NCBI RefSeq assembly: GCF_009709575.1 | Contig: NZ_WIXO01000001.1 | Span: forward strand, 744,001-808,000 | DNA: 64,000 bases | Direction of reading: 5' to 3' | Origin: Streptomyces taklimakanensis | Lineage (GTDB): Bacteria; Actinomycetota; Actinomycetes; Streptomycetales; Streptomycetaceae | Shown here: positions 24,626-34,633 of the stretch, in pieces | Layout: each line of letters starts with the position of its first letter | Position numbering within the stretch: position 1 is the stretch's first letter | Notes under the pieces: model-generated | Databases searched by the model: none | Seen by the model: only the letters and a program-made list of their open reading frames with translations | What the model was told of the DNA's origin: nothing | Position numbers and translations under genes: made by a program

Positions 24626-25806
24626 CGGATCTCCAACCCGTCAAGGTAACCGGCCACATTACGGCGGGTCTCGGCCACATTGTCACCACCGAACTTCTCC
24701 GCCACCGCATCGGCCAACACCAACGCCACCATCGCCTCGGCCACGATGCCCGCGGCCGGCACCGCGCACACATCCGACCGCTGATGATGGGCCCGAGCAG
24801 GCTCACCGGTGCCGACATCCACGGTCGCCAACGCCCGCGGCACCGTGGCGATGGGCTTCATCGCCGCCCGCACCCGCAACAACTCACCGGTCGACAACCC
24901 ACCCTCCGTCCCCCCCGACCGCCCCGAGGAGCGACGGATACCCTCCCCGGTGGCAACGATCTCGTCGTGCGCCTCCGACCCGGGCACCCGAGCCAACTCG
25001 AAACCATCGCCGACCTCCACCCCCTTGATCGCCTGGATCCCCATCAACGCCCCGGCCAACCGGGCATCGAGCCGACGATCCCAGTGCACATGAGAGCCCA
25101 GACCGACCGGCACACCATGAGCGACGACCTCGACCACACCACCGAGGGTGTCACCGTCCTTGTGCGCGGCATCGATCACCTCCACCATCGCCCGACTCGC
25201 CTCGGCGTCCAGACAACGGACCGGATCGGCATCCAACCGCGCCACGTCCCCCGGCACCGGCACCAACCCGGCCGGAGCCCCCACACCGCCCAGCTCCACG
25301 ACATGGCTGACGATCTCGACACCGGCCGCCTCCCGCAGATAGGAGCGCGCCACCGCCCCCAACGCCACCCGCGCCGCGGTCTCCCGCGCCGAGGCCCGCT
25401 CCAGGATCGGCCGCGCATCCCCCACCCCGTACTTCTGCATACCGGCCAGATCCGCGTGACCGGGACGAGGACGAGTCAAGGGCGCGTTACGCGCCAACTC
25501 GGCCAACTCGGCCGCATCGACCGGATCGGCCGCCATGACCTTCTCCCACTTGGGCCACTCGGTATTGCCGATCATGACCGCGACCGGCGACCCCAGGGTC
25601 AGACCGTGCCGGACCCCACCGAGGAAGGTGACCTCGTCACGCTCGAACTTCATCCGCGCGCCACGCCCGTACCCCAACCGGCGCCGCGCCAACGCGTCCG
25701 CCACCATGCCGGTGGTGACCGGCACACCGAACGGCAGCCCCTCCAACGTCGCCACCAACGCGGGACCATGCGACTCCCCCGCGGTCAGCCAACGCAACCT
25801 GCTCAC
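24622..25806 (-). CDS. aroC: Chorismate synthase
   Basis: AroC eliminates phosphate from EPSP to give chorismate and needs reduced FMN. The 394-aa protein starts [20 protein letters not shown], then [19 protein letters not shown], and has [29 protein letters not shown] and VDVGTGEP. The start is GTG at 25806 with GAGGAG 6 to 9 bases upstream. It follows aroE after about 150 bases without a gene but with small GC-rich hairpins. No EPSP synthase (aroA) gene is in the window. Confidence 0.97.
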
Positions 25807-25958
25807 CTGTGCTCCTCAGTCCGGGCCCTTACGTCCTGGGTCCCGATCCTTTCACGGCCGGCCTTCCGGGACCGGCCCGAGTCCAGCAGGCGGGACACCC
25901 GTCCCGGGGGCCGGAACCCCGGTGGCGGCCCCGACGGGCGCGCCCGGCCCGCCCGGTG

Positions 25959-26834
25959 TCAGCCCACCCGGCCCGCGAGCGCCGCCTCGCCCGCCGCGCG
26001 CATCGCCGCCCGGGGCGCCGGGGAGCGCCCGGTCATCAGCTCGACCTGGAGAACGGCCTGGTGGACCAGGAGGTCCAGACCGCCGACCACCTTTCCGCCC
26101 CGGGCGGCCCAGGCCGCGGCCAGCGGAGTCGGCCAGGGCTCGTACAGCACGTCGAAGAGGGTGCCGGGCCGTTCGGGGACGTTCCCGGCCAGGGCGTCGG
26201 TGGTGCCCGCCGGCGTGGTGGCCACCACCAGGGGCGCGGCCAGGGCCTGCGGTGCCCGTGACCAGTCGGCGGCCACCACCGGCACTCCCAGCCGCTCGCC
26301 CCAGCCCCGCATCTCCGCGGCCCGCTCACGGCTGCGGACGTAGGCGGTGACCTCCCCGGTGCAGATCCGGGCGAGAGCGGCCAGCGCCGAGGACGCGGTG
26401 GCTCCGGCCCCGAGCACCGCGGCGCTCGGGACGCTTCCGACTCCGCGCTCGCGCAGGGCCGCGACCATGCCGGGGACGTCGGTGTTCTCGCCCAGCCGGC
26501 GGCCGTCGTCGGCGAGGACCACGGTGTTGACGGCCTCGATCGAGGCCGCGGTGTCGCCGATTCCGTCCAGCAGGGGGATGACGGCCCGCTTGAGGGGCAT
26601 GGTCAGCGACAGCCCGGCCCAGTCGTCGCCGCTCCCCGCGATCTTCTCCAGGAACGGACCGATACCGTCCTCGTCCACTTCGAACCGGTCGTACGACCAG
26701 CCGTCCAGACCCAGCTCCGCGTACGCCGCCCGGTGGAGCACCGGGGAGAGGGAGTGGGCGATGGGCGAACCGAGGACCGCCGCCCGCCTCCCGGTCCCGG
26801 CGCCCTGGGGGCCCGCGCTCGTCGTACCGCTCAC
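25959..26834 (-). CDS. aroE: Shikimate dehydrogenase
   Basis: AroE reduces 3-dehydroshikimate to shikimate with NADPH. The 291-aa protein has the substrate loop AAVLGSPIAHSLSPVLHRAAY (about 18-38), the catalytic Lys in LTMPLKRAVIPLLD, ENTDVPG, and the nucleotide loop VLGAGATASSALAAL. The GTG at 26834 overlaps the mltG stop as GTGA, so aroE is translated directly after mltG. A longer in-frame reading into mltG is not supported. Confidence 0.95.
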   Translation of the reverse strand: MSGTTSAGPQGAGTGRRAAVLGSPIAHSLSPVLHRAAYAELGLDGWSYDRFEVDEDGIGPFLEKIAGSGDDWAGLSLTMPLKRAVIPLLDGIGDTAASIEAVNTVVLADDGRRLGENTDVPGMVAALRERGVGSVPSAAVLGAGATASSALAALARICTGEVTAYVRSRERAAEMRGWGERLGVPVVAADWSRAPQALAAPLVVATTPAGTTDALAGNVPERPGTLFDVLYEPWPTPLAAAWAARGGKVVGGLDLLVHQAVLQVELMTGRSPAPRAAMRAAGEAALAGRVG

Positions 26835-28627
26835 TGTTGGGCCTTCTCGTACTTCTCCACGTTCTTCTGGTGTTCCTTGTAGGTGTCGGAGAACACCGTG
26901 TTGTCCTCCGTGATCGATACGAAGTAGTACCAGCCGCCCTCGGCCGGTTCCACCGCCGCGTGCAGCGCCTCGGCGCCGGGGCTGTTGATCGGTCCCGGCG
27001 GCAGGCCCTTCTTGGCGTAGGTGTTGTACGGGTGGTCGAACTTCGCCATGGTGCTGGGCGAGGGTACGTCCAGGGTGTACTGGTTCTTGGCGTAGTTGTA
27101 GGTCGAGTCGAACTGGAGGTACCCGTTGGTCTCGGTGTTGTCCGGCTTCAGCCGGTTGTAGACGACACGGGCCACCTTCACGAAGTCGTGCTTGTACTTG
27201 CCCTCCGCCTGCACCAGGCTGGCGACGGTGAGCACCTCCATCGGCGACTCCAGGCCGAGGCGCTCCACGTGGCCCGCCAGGTCCGCCTTCTCGAACTCCC
27301 GCTCGGCCCGCTCCACCATCTTCTTGAGCAGGTCCTCGGGAGCGGTCTTCTCGCCCACCGTGTACTTGGCGGGGAAGAGGAAGCCCTCGGGGTTGCCGTC
27401 GGCCCACTCCGGCAGGCCGAGGTCGGTCTCCTCCGCCGTCTTCTCGGTGGTGCCCTCCTCCAGGCCGAGCTTCTCGTCGATCAGCGCGTAGATCTCCACG
27501 GCCCGTTTGCCCTCGGCGATGATCAGGGCGTTCTGGCTGGAGGGGTCGAGCATCATCTCGATGGCCGCCTCGGCGGACATCTCCTTGCGCAGCATGTAGA
27601 CGCCGGCCTGGATGGTCTTCGCCTTGGCGTTGGCGTTGGACGCCTCGATGAACGCGTCCCGGCTCTTGACCACACCGGCCTTCTCCAGGATGGCGCCCAT
27701 CTGCGCCAGGCTGCTGCCCTCGGGGATCTCGACCTGGGTCTCCCCCTTCCCCTCACCGGAGAAGTCCGGGGCGGCGGCGAAGTGGTCCTGGTAGAAGTCG
27801 TGGGCGAAGTAGCCGGCGACACCCACACCGCCCGCCAGCACGGCGAGGACGGTGAGGCAGGCCAGGCCGTTGCGGCCCTTTCCACTCCTCCCCCGGCGGC
27901 TCCGGCCGGAACGGCCGTCGTGCCCGGTGTGTCCGTCGTCCGAGTCGTCGTCCCCGTCGTCCGCGAAGAAGGCGTGCTCGCCCTGGTCCGGGCCCGGGTC
28001 CCAGCCGGTCTCCTCGTCCGGCTCGGGGCCGGAGTCCGGTTCGTCGCGGTGGCCCTGCTCCGGTCGTCGCGGTGTGTGCCGGCCGTACGGATCGTGCTCG
28101 TCGGGACGTTCGGGCGACTCCTCCTGCCGGTGAGGCGGCCCGTGCTGCCGGTGGCCGCCGTACGGGTCGCCGTACTGCTCCTGGTACTGGTGCTGTTGGT
28201 GCTGTTGGTGCCCACCGTCGTACGGGTCGGCCTGCTGCCGGTGGTCGCCGTACGGATCGTCGTACTGCTGGTACTGCTGGTGCTGCTGGTACTGCTGCTG
28301 GTGGCCGTAGGGGTCGGCGTACTGCCCCCCGCCGTACGGGTCGCCGTACTGCTCCTGGTACTGGTGCTGCTGCTGGTGGCCGTGGGGGTCGGCGTACTGT
28401 CCGTCCTGGGTGTCCCAGCCCTGTCCGTCGTGGGCGGAGGCCTGGGGAGCCTGGTACTGCTGGGGGTGCGGATCGTGTTGGGGGTGGTACTGCCCCTGCC
28501 CGCCGTAGGCGTCCTCCCAGCCCTCCTGCTGAGCCCCGTGCTGGGCTCCGTTCCATCCCCGGTCCCCGTAGAGGGGGTCGTCAGGGCGCCACGGTTCGGA
28601 GCCGGTGCCCCGGCCATACTCAGTCAT
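26831..28627 (-). CDS. mltG: MltG endolytic transglycosylase with a Q/Y-rich N-terminal repeat region
   Basis: MltG cuts nascent peptidoglycan and sets glycan length. The protein has 598 aa. Residues 1-165 are a Gln/Tyr/His/Gly/Pro-rich cytoplasmic region with repeats such as QYQEQYGDPYGG (twice) and shorter DPYG units. An acidic then basic stretch follows (about 165-252). One membrane helix lies at about 256-275, then a LysM-like domain and the YceG domain. The catalytic Glu is E475 in VASLVQAEG, and NPEGFLFPAKYTV is typical. The N-terminal region is much longer than in E. coli MltG. The ATG at 28627 fits the end of upstream non-coding DNA. It overlaps aroE. Confidence 0.93.
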   Translation of the reverse strand: MTEYGRGTGSEPWRPDDPLYGDRGWNGAQHGAQQEGWEDAYGGQGQYHPQHDPHPQQYQAPQASAHDGQGWDTQDGQYADPHGHQQQHQYQEQYGDPYGGGQYADPYGHQQQYQQHQQYQQYDDPYGDHRQQADPYDGGHQQHQQHQYQEQYGDPYGGHRQHGPPHRQEESPERPDEHDPYGRHTPRRPEQGHRDEPDSGPEPDEETGWDPGPDQGEHAFFADDGDDDSDDGHTGHDGRSGRSRRGRSGKGRNGLACLTVLAVLAGGVGVAGYFAHDFYQDHFAAAPDFSGEGKGETQVEIPEGSSLAQMGAILEKAGVVKSRDAFIEASNANAKAKTIQAGVYMLRKEMSAEAAIEMMLDPSSQNALIIAEGKRAVEIYALIDEKLGLEEGTTEKTAEETDLGLPEWADGNPEGFLFPAKYTVGEKTAPEDLLKKMVERAEREFEKADLAGHVERLGLESPMEVLTVASLVQAEGKYKHDFVKVARVVYNRLKPDNTETNGYLQFDSTYNYAKNQYTLDVPSPSTMAKFDHPYNTYAKKGLPPGPINSPGAEALHAAVEPAEGGWYYFVSITEDNTVFSDTYKEHQKNVEKYEKAQQ

Positions 28628-28754
28628 CGGTCCCCTAGAGCCGCGAAACGGCAGACGGTTGCGGTACGCACGGGCGCCTGCGTCCGAAGAGCCGTATCCG
28701 CCGTACGGCTTGGTATTCGAACAGCGCCGTCCGGAACGGAACGTTACCGTACCG

Positions 28755-29222
28755 CTATCGGGCGACCGCCTCGACGCACTCCCCCGGGGGTTCACCGGAC
28801 ACCCGTTCGGTCTCCAGGGCACTCTGCAGGATGACCACGGCCGCTGCCTGGTCGATGCGGCCGCGTCCCTTCTTCGACGACACGCCCGAGGCACGCATGC
28901 TCTGGGCCGCCGTGACGGTGCTCATCCGCTCGTCCACCAGACGGACCGTCACCGGGGCGACGTCCCGAGCCAACTCCCGGGCGAAGGCCCGCACCCGGGT
29001 CGCGGCCGGGCCCTCGCGTCCGTTGAGGGAGCGCGGAAGCCCGACCACGACCTCCAGAGGCTCGTACTCGGCGACGAGTTCGACCAGCCGCCGGCGGGCG
29101 GCCGGGACATCGCGTCCCGGCACGGTCTCCACCGGGGTGGCCAGGAGCCCGTCGGGGTCGCAGGAGGCGACCCCGATCCGGGCGTCCCCGACGTCGACGG
29201 CGAGCCGCCTGCCGCGTCGCAT
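28755..29222 (-). CDS. ruvX: RuvX/YqgF family RNase H-fold protein (pre-16S rRNA nuclease)
   Basis: The 155-aa RNase H-fold protein has the family motifs LAVDVGDARIGVA (about 7-19), EVVVGLPRSLNG (about 57-68) and VRLVDERMSTVTA (about 93-105). The family trims the 5' end of 16S rRNA; an older proposal was Holliday-junction resolution. Its ATG overlaps the alaS stop by one base (TGATG), and mltG follows 127 bases later. The alaS-ruvX-mltG-aroE order is common in actinobacteria. Confidence 0.93.
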   Translation of the reverse strand: MRRGRRLAVDVGDARIGVASCDPDGLLATPVETVPGRDVPAARRRLVELVAEYEPLEVVVGLPRSLNGREGPAATRVRAFARELARDVAPVTVRLVDERMSTVTAAQSMRASGVSSKKGRGRIDQAAAVVILQSALETERVSGEPPGECVEAVAR

Positions 29223-31915
29223 CAGGAGGCCGCCGAGGACGCCGAGGACGCCGAGGACTCTGCCACCAGGCGCTCGACGGCGGCGACGGCGTCGTCGATC
29301 GCCTCCGGGTTCTGGCCGCCGCCCTGGGCCACGTCCGGCTTGCCGCCTCCGCCGCCGCCGAGGGTCTTGGCGGCGGCCCGGACCAGGTCGCCGGCCTTCA
29401 GCCCGCGGTCGCGGGCGGCGTCGTTGGCGGCGATGACGGTCAGCGGGCGACCGTTCGCCACCGTGAACAGGGCCACCACGGCGGGGCGGCCGCCCTGGAT
29501 GCGGCCTCGCACGTCGAGGACGAGCCTGCGCAGGTCGTCGGCGGTCGTGCCGTCGGGCACCCGCCCCCCGACGAAGGCCACGCCGCGCACGTCACGGGCG
29601 GAGGAGGCCAGTTCCGCGGCGGCGGCCAGGACCTTCTCGGCGCGGAAGCGCTCGATCTCCTTCTCCGCCTCCTTGAGCCTGGTGAGCACCCCGGAGATCT
29701 TCTCCGGCAGCTCCTCGGGGCGGCCCTTGAGTAGATCGGTGAGCTGGGAGACCACCGTGTGCTCGCGGGCGAGGAAGGTGTAGGCGTCCACGCCGACCAG
29801 GGCCTCCACACGGCGCACGCCGGAGCCGATGGAGGACTCGCCCAACAGCTTCACCAGACCGAGCTGGGCGGTGTTGTGCACATGGGTGCCGCCGCACAGC
29901 TCCTTGGAGAAGTCGCCGATGGTCACCACGCGCACCCGGTCGCCGTACTTCTCGCCGAACTCGGCGATGGCGCCCTGCCGCTTGGCCTCGTCCATGCTCA
30001 TCACCTCGGCGGTGACGTCGAGTTCGCGGGCGAGAACCTCGTTGATCTTCTGCTCGACGTCGGTGAGGACGGTGCCGGGCACGGCGGTCGGCGAGCCGAA
30101 GTCGAAGCGGAAGCGGCCCGGGGCGTTCTCGGAGCCGGCCTGGGCGGCCGTCGGGCCGAGCGCGTCGCGCAGCGCCTGGTGGGTGAGGTGGGTGGCGCTG
30201 TGGGCGCGGGCGATGGCCCGGCGGCGCGTGACGTCGATGGCGGCGTACGCCGAGGCCCCGACGGTGACCTCGCCGACCTGGACGGTGCCCTTGTGGACGG
30301 TGACGCCGGGCACCGGCTGCTGGACATCGCGGACCTCGATCACGGCGCCGTTGTCCAGGCGGATGCGGCCGGTGTCGGGCTGCTGGCCGCCGCCCTCGGC
30401 GTAGAACGGGGTGCGGTCGAGCACGACCTCGACGTCGTCGCCCTCGGAGGCGGCCGGCGCGGGCAGGCCGTTCACCAGCAGGCCGACGACGGAGGTCTCG
30501 CCCTCGGTGTCGGTGTAGCCGGTGAAGACGGTGGCCCCGGCGGTGTCGGCGACCTCGCGGTAGGAGCTCAGGTCGGCGTGGCCGGTCTTCTTGGCCCGCG
30601 CGTCGGCCTTGGCCCGCTCCCGCTGCTCCTTCATCAGGCGGCGGAAGCCGTCCTCGTCCACGGACAGGCCCTGCTCGGCGGCCATCTCCAGGGTGAGGTC
30701 GATGGGGAAGCCCCAGGTGTCGTGGAGCAGGAAGGCCTTCTCACCGGGCAGGACGGCTCCGCCGGCGGCCTTGGTCTCGGTGACGGCGGTGTCGAGGATG
30801 TTGGTGCCGGCCCTGAGGGTCTTGAGGAAGGCGGCCTCCTCGGCGAGCGCGACGGTCTCGACGCGCTGCCGGTCGGTGACCAGCTCCGGGTACTGCCGGC
30901 CCATCATGCCGATCACCACGTCGACCAGCTCGCCGACGACCGGTCCCTCGGCGCCCAGGATGCGCATGTTGCGGATGGCCCGGCGCATGATGCGGCGCAG
31001 CACGTAGCCGCGGCCCTCGTTGCCGGGGGTGACGCCGTCGCCGATGAGCATCACCGAGGTGCGCATGTGGTCGGCGACCACGCGCAGGGAGACGTCGCTG
31101 TCCTCGGCGTCGCCGTAGGCCACCCCGGTCAGCTCGCCGGCCTTGTCGATGACCGTGCGCAGGGTGTCGGTCTCGTACATGTTCCGCACGCCCTGCAGGA
31201 TCATCGCCAGGCGCTCCAGACCGAGGCCGGTGTCGATGTTCTTGCTGGGCAGCTCGCCCAGGATCGGGTACTCCTTGCCCTCGCCCGGCCCGCGCTCGTA
31301 CTGCATGAAGACCAGGTTCCAGATCTCCACGTAGCGCTCGTCGTTGACGGCCGGGCCGCCCTCGACGCCGAACTCCGGGCCGCGGTCGTAGTTGATCTCG
31401 GAGCAGGGGCCACAGGGACCGGGCACGCCCATGTCCCAGTAGTTCTCCTCCTTGCCCAGGCGCTGGATCCGCTCCGCGGGGACGCCCACGACGTCGCGCC
31501 AGATGCGCTCGGCCTCGTCGTCCTCCTCGTAGACGGTGATCCACAGCCGCTCCGGGGCCAGGCCGTAGCCGCCCTCGTCCCGCGAGGTGGTGAGCAGCTC
31601 CCAGGCGAGCTTGGCGGCCCCCTCCTTGAAGTAGTCGCCGAAGGAGAAGTTGCCGCACATCTGGAAGAAGGTGCCGTGCCGGGTGGTCTTGCCGACCTCC
31701 TCGATGTCGGGAGTGCGCACGCACTTCTGCACGCTGGTGGCGCGCTGGTACGGCGGGGTGGCCTCCCCCAGGAAGTACGGCTTGAAAGGCACCATGCCCG
31801 CCGGGACCAGCAGCAGCGTCGGGTCGTCCGCGATCAGCGACGCCGACGGCACGACGGTGTGCCCCCGCTCCTCGAAGAAGCGCAGCCAGCGGCGGCGGAT
31901 TTCAGCCGACTCCAT
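29222..31915 (-). CDS. alaS: Alanyl-tRNA synthetase
   Basis: AlaS charges tRNA-Ala. The 897-aa protein has the class II catalytic domain ([18 protein letters not shown]..., [15 protein letters not shown], the DTGLGLERL motif). The editing domain has zinc ligands in [16 protein letters not shown] and CGGTHVHNT. The C-Ala domain is Gly-rich ([15 protein letters not shown]), and the tail is Ser/Ala-rich. The length is usual. The ATG at 31915 overlaps the stop of the gene before it by one base. Confidence 0.98.
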   Translation of the reverse strand: MESAEIRRRWLRFFEERGHTVVPSASLIADDPTLLLVPAGMVPFKPYFLGEATPPYQRATSVQKCVRTPDIEEVGKTTRHGTFFQMCGNFSFGDYFKEGAAKLAWELLTTSRDEGGYGLAPERLWITVYEEDDEAERIWRDVVGVPAERIQRLGKEENYWDMGVPGPCGPCSEINYDRGPEFGVEGGPAVNDERYVEIWNLVFMQYERGPGEGKEYPILGELPSKNIDTGLGLERLAMILQGVRNMYETDTLRTVIDKAGELTGVAYGDAEDSDVSLRVVADHMRTSVMLIGDGVTPGNEGRGYVLRRIMRRAIRNMRILGAEGPVVGELVDVVIGMMGRQYPELVTDRQRVETVALAEEAAFLKTLRAGTNILDTAVTETKAAGGAVLPGEKAFLLHDTWGFPIDLTLEMAAEQGLSVDEDGFRRLMKEQRERAKADARAKKTGHADLSSYREVADTAGATVFTGYTDTEGETSVVGLLVNGLPAPAASEGDDVEVVLDRTPFYAEGGGQQPDTGRIRLDNGAVIEVRDVQQPVPGVTVHKGTVQVGEVTVGASAYAAIDVTRRRAIARAHSATHLTHQALRDALGPTAAQAGSENAPGRFRFDFGSPTAVPGTVLTDVEQKINEVLARELDVTAEVMSMDEAKRQGAIAEFGEKYGDRVRVVTIGDFSKELCGGTHVHNTAQLGLVKLLGESSIGSGVRRVEALVGVDAYTFLAREHTVVSQLTDLLKGRPEELPEKISGVLTRLKEAEKEIERFRAEKVLAAAAELASSARDVRGVAFVGGRVPDGTTADDLRRLVLDVRGRIQGGRPAVVALFTVANGRPLTVIAANDAARDRGLKAGDLVRAAAKTLGGGGGGKPDVAQGGGQNPEAIDDAVAAVERLVAESSASSASSAAS

Positions 31916-32280
31916 CAGTGGTCCTCATTCCGGTCGTACGGGTGGTTGGTGCCGAGTTCCCGGCGGGCCCGCGGCCCGGACGGGGTCCGGGGCACGGCCC
32001 GCGGCGGGAGCCCGGGGTGATCGGTGGCGGCGTCGAGGGGCACCGGGTCGCCGGAGGCCGTCAGCCCCAGCGCGTCGTTCAACTCGCTCTCCCGCTGCGC
32101 CATTCCGGCGCGGACGTCGAGGGCGAACTCCCGCAACCGGTGTCCGGTCTCCACGGCCTGCTCGGCCGCGCGGGCGGCGAGGCTCTCGGGGGCGAGGCTG
32201 CGCAGCTTGCGGTTGACCTTGGTGGTGGCCCAGACGCCGGCGGCGGCGCCCGCGCCGAACCAGAAGACACGGCGGAACAC
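31915..32280 (-). CDS. Small membrane-anchored protein of the DUF6167 type
   Basis: The 121-aa protein starts with a short hydrophobic segment, [21 protein letters not shown], followed by a helical region (about 25-75) and a Pro/Arg-rich tail. This is the pattern of DUF6167 proteins that sit next to alaS in streptomycetes. It lies 6 bases after the DUF948 gene and overlaps alaS by one base, so the three are one unit. No function is known to me. Confidence 0.75.
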   Translation of the reverse strand: MFRRVFWFGAGAAAGVWATTKVNRKLRSLAPESLAARAAEQAVETGHRLREFALDVRAGMAQRESELNDALGLTASGDPVPLDAATDHPGLPPRAVPRTPSGPRARRELGTNHPYDRNEDH

Positions 32281-32286
32281 GGTCGA

Positions 32287-32742
32287 TCAGTCCTTCCCGC
32301 CGCGGACGTCACGTCCGGCACGGCGTACGCGGGCCGACCGACGCGCGGCCGGCACGGAGCGGCCCCTCACGACGGTCCGCTTCGGGCGGGGCTCCTCGCT
32401 CCCGCGGCCGAGGGCGCGGCGCACGCCGTAGCCGAACGCCGCGACCTTCACCAGCGGACCGCCGAAGGCGGTGGAGACGGTGGAGGAGAGCGCCGAGGCG
32501 TTGGCCGTGACCTCCTGGACGTCGGCGGCGATGGCGTCGACGCGGTCCAGCCGGCTCTGCGCCGAGCGGACGGTCGCGGAGGCCTCGGTGAGGAGGGGGA
32601 CCGCCTGCTCCGTCACGCCCGACACCAGTTTGGTCGCAGCCCTGAGCGTCTGCGCGAGCCTCGCCAGCACCACGGCGAGGAACGACACCAGGATCGCCCA
32701 GAAGACGGCCACCAGGAGGCCGGCCACCTCTCCACCGGACAC
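32287..32742 (-). CDS. DUF948 membrane protein
   Basis: The 151-aa protein has one N-terminal membrane helix (about residues 5-25, EVAGLLVAVFWAILVSFLAVV). A helical region with heptad-like spacing follows (about 26-95, TLRAATKLVSGVTEQAVPLL), typical of DUF948. The C-terminus is very basic (RRSARVRRAGRDVRGGKD). The start is GTG at 32742. It is first of the group with the DUF6167 gene and alaS. It could be a cell-envelope scaffold, but nothing in the sequence proves this. Confidence 0.75.
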   Translation of the reverse strand: MSGGEVAGLLVAVFWAILVSFLAVVLARLAQTLRAATKLVSGVTEQAVPLLTEASATVRSAQSRLDRVDAIAADVQEVTANASALSSTVSTAFGGPLVKVAAFGYGVRRALGRGSEEPRPKRTVVRGRSVPAARRSARVRRAGRDVRGGKD

Positions 32743-32943
32743 GCTGCACCGCTTCCCTCGATCGGTCGTACGGGGGTAGGCCGCCGCGTCCTGGGACGCG
32801 CGAGGGGGCTTCGCCCACCGGTTCCACGGGTGCGACGGCGAATACCGACCTTATCGCGCCACGGGCCCCGTCCCGTACCGGATTCCCCCGCCGTCGGCGC
32901 CCCCGGGTCCCGCGCCGTCGCCGTGCCGGCCGGGAACGACGGC

Positions 32944-33019
32944 GGCCCTCCCCGCCGTCGGGCGGTGGAGGGCCGGAGCCGGAGGCCGGGCGTGCCGGGC
33001 GCCCCGCGCGGACGCGGGG
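32944..33019 (-). terminator. Hairpins after rpsD
   Basis: CCCCGCG (33002-33008) pairs with CGCGGGG (33013-33019) just beyond the rpsD stop. A longer hairpin with one mismatch (about 32944-32974) follows. Together they probably end the rpsD transcript. Confidence 0.55.
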
Positions 33020-33023
33020 TGCC

Positions 33024-33635
33024 TCAGCGCGCGTAGTACTCGACGACCAACTGTTCGTCGCAGATCACCGGGATCTCCTTGCGGTTCGGGTCCCGGTCCA
33101 GGCGGAACGCCAGCGCCTGGAGGTTGACCTGGAGGTAGCGCGGGGTCTCGCCGTCGGTCGCGTAACCGCCCTCACGGGCCACCTGGAAGGGGTACTTGGC
33201 GCGGCTGCGCTCGCGGACGGCCACCACGTCGTCCGGACGGACGCGGAAGGAGGGCTTGTCGACCTTGCGGCCGTTGACCTCGATGTGACCGTGCACGACC
33301 ATCTGCCGGGCCTGGTAGATGGTGCGGGCGAGCCCCGAGCGCAGGACGAGCGCGTCCAGGCGGCGCTCCAGCTCGACGATCAGGGCCTCGCCGGTCTTGC
33401 CCTCGACCTTCCGGGCCCGCTCGTAGGCGCGGGCCATCTGGCGCTCGCTGATGTCGTACTGGGCGCGCAGCCGCTGCTTCTCCAGCAGTCGGACCTTGTA
33501 GTCGCTGTTCTGCTTGCGGCCCCGGCCGTGCTGCCCCGGCGGGTAGGGGCGCTGCTCGAAGTACTTGACGGCCTTCGGGGTCAGCGCGACGCCGAGCGCG
33601 CGCGACTTCTTCACCTTGGGACGCGACTGGTTCAC
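33024..33635 (-). CDS. rpsD: Ribosomal protein S4 (form without N-terminal zinc cysteines)
   Basis: S4 nucleates 30S assembly. The 203-aa protein has the N-terminal [22 protein letters not shown] and the S4 RNA-binding domain around [32 protein letters not shown]. The usual N-terminal CxxC zinc set is absent; the only Cys is near the C-terminus. This is the zinc-free form. It is a lone r-protein gene, away from the alpha operon. The start GTG at 33635 has GGAGGT 9 bases upstream. Its upstream region is shared with an iron box and a divergent DUF2470 gene. Confidence 0.96.
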   Translation of the reverse strand: MNQSRPKVKKSRALGVALTPKAVKYFEQRPYPPGQHGRGRKQNSDYKVRLLEKQRLRAQYDISERQMARAYERARKVEGKTGEALIVELERRLDALVLRSGLARTIYQARQMVVHGHIEVNGRKVDKPSFRVRPDDVVAVRERSRAKYPFQVAREGGYATDGETPRYLQVNLQALAFRLDRDPNRKEIPVICDEQLVVEYYAR

Positions 33636-33659
33636 GTTGAACGGACCTCCGTGTAATTT
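33631..33659 (+). promoter_or_regulatory. Promoter of the DUF2470 gene
   Basis: TTCACG (33631-33636), a 17-bp spacer and TAATTT (33654-33659) point towards the DUF2470 gene. The -35 covers the rpsD start codon. The expected transcript start, near 33666, falls inside the iron box. Confidence 0.55.
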
Positions 33660-33676
33660 AGGTGAGCCTAACCTTA
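33658..33676. promoter_or_regulatory. Iron box (DmdR/IdeR/DtxR-type operator)
   Basis: On the minus strand the 19-mer is TAAGGTTAGGCTCACCTAA. It differs at one position from the Streptomyces iron box TTAGGTTAGGCTCACCTAA known from the desferrioxamine genes. It overlaps the end of the -10 and the likely start of the DUF2470 transcript and ends just before that gene's ribosome-binding site. It also lies 23 bases upstream of the rpsD start codon. Confidence 0.85.
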
Positions 33677-33690
33677 GCGGAGGAGAACGC

Positions 33691-34584
33691 ATGTTTCGAC
33701 CTGGGAGCCCCCTGCCCGGCGCCGGTTCCGCGCACGGTACCGGCGGTGAGGACGACCGCGGCGCCGGCGGGAACACGGAGGGCACGGGCAGGGGTCAGCC
33801 GCGTCCCGAGGAGGAATCGGACGTCCGGCGGCCCGAGGCCGCCGAGCGGTTGCGCACCCTCGTGGAGTCGAACGCGTCGGCCGCCCTGGTCATTCCCGGA
33901 GTCGACCGCCACGACCCGACTCCGGGGCAGGGAGCGCCCGAGGCCCGTGCCGTCACCTCCGGCGGCGACGTGGCCCTGCTGGTTCCGGCGGACTCCCCCG
34001 CCGCCCGGGCCACCGTCCACGCCCGGGGCGACGACCTCACGGCCGTGATGGAGATCACGGACGTCGCCCCCGTCGCCGTCCCCCACCGCATCCGGGGTCG
34101 GGCCCGCCTGGCGGGCTGGCTCACTCCCGTGACCGGTCGCGACCGGGCCGCCTGCGTCGAGCTGCTGGCCGAGCGACACCCGTCGGGGCCGTTCCCCGGT
34201 CCCGCGTGGACACTGCTGCGCCTGGAGCCGGCCGAGGGCTGGATCGACGACCTGTGGGGCGAGGGCTCGGTCGAGCCGGAGGAGTTCGCCGCCGCCTCGC
34301 CCGATCCGCTGGTCCGCCACGAGGCCGAACTCCTCCAGCACCTCGCGGCCGCCCACGGCGACCTGGTGCGCGGACTGTGCTCCCTGCTGGGCGAGCGCGA
34401 GCGGGCCTGCGGCTTCCGGGAGGGGGCGGTGCCGGTGGCGCTGGACCGGTTCGGTCTGCGGGTGCGGTTCCGCGCGGACGGTCGGAGCTTCGACGCGCGC
34501 TTCGACTTCCCCCGCCCGGTACGGGACGTCGCCGGGCTGCGCAGGGCGATCCACGCCCTGTTCGAGGCGGCGTCGACCGATTGA
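33691..34584 (+). CDS. DUF2470 domain protein, probably iron-repressed
   Basis: The 297-aa protein has a Gly/Asp-rich N-terminal extension (about 1-45) and a FMN-binding-split-barrel-like middle region. The C-terminal DUF2470 domain (about 205-290) has [22 protein letters not shown] and [30 protein letters not shown]2470 also occurs at the C-terminus of HugZ-type heme utilisation proteins, so a role in heme or iron use is a reasonable guess. GGAGGAG lies 5 bases before the ATG at 33691. The iron box on its promoter suggests expression only under iron shortage. It converges with rarA. Confidence 0.82.
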   Translation: MFRPGSPLPGAGSAHGTGGEDDRGAGGNTEGTGRGQPRPEEESDVRRPEAAERLRTLVESNASAALVIPGVDRHDPTPGQGAPEARAVTSGGDVALLVPADSPAARATVHARGDDLTAVMEITDVAPVAVPHRIRGRARLAGWLTPVTGRDRAACVELLAERHPSGPFPGPAWTLLRLEPAEGWIDDLWGEGSVEPEEFAAASPDPLVRHEAELLQHLAAAHGDLVRGLCSLLGERERACGFREGAVPVALDRFGLRVRFRADGRSFDARFDFPRPVRDVAGLRRAIHALFEAASTD

Positions 34585-34597
34585 CGGGGAACCCGAG

Positions 34598-34625
34598 GGG
34601 CCGGTGGGAGGAGATCGACCGGCCC
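34598..34625. terminator. Hairpin between DUF2470 gene and rarA
   Basis: GGGCCGGT (34598-34605) pairs with ACCGGCCC (34618-34625) over a 12-nt loop, in the 49-bp gap between two converging genes. Confidence 0.5.
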
Positions 34626-34633
34626 GGGGCGGC

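Noticed and set aside
29222..29260. Short GGACGCCGA repeats at the end of alaS
   Set aside because: They encode the Ser/Ala-rich tail in frame and are probably coding low complexity, not a separate element.
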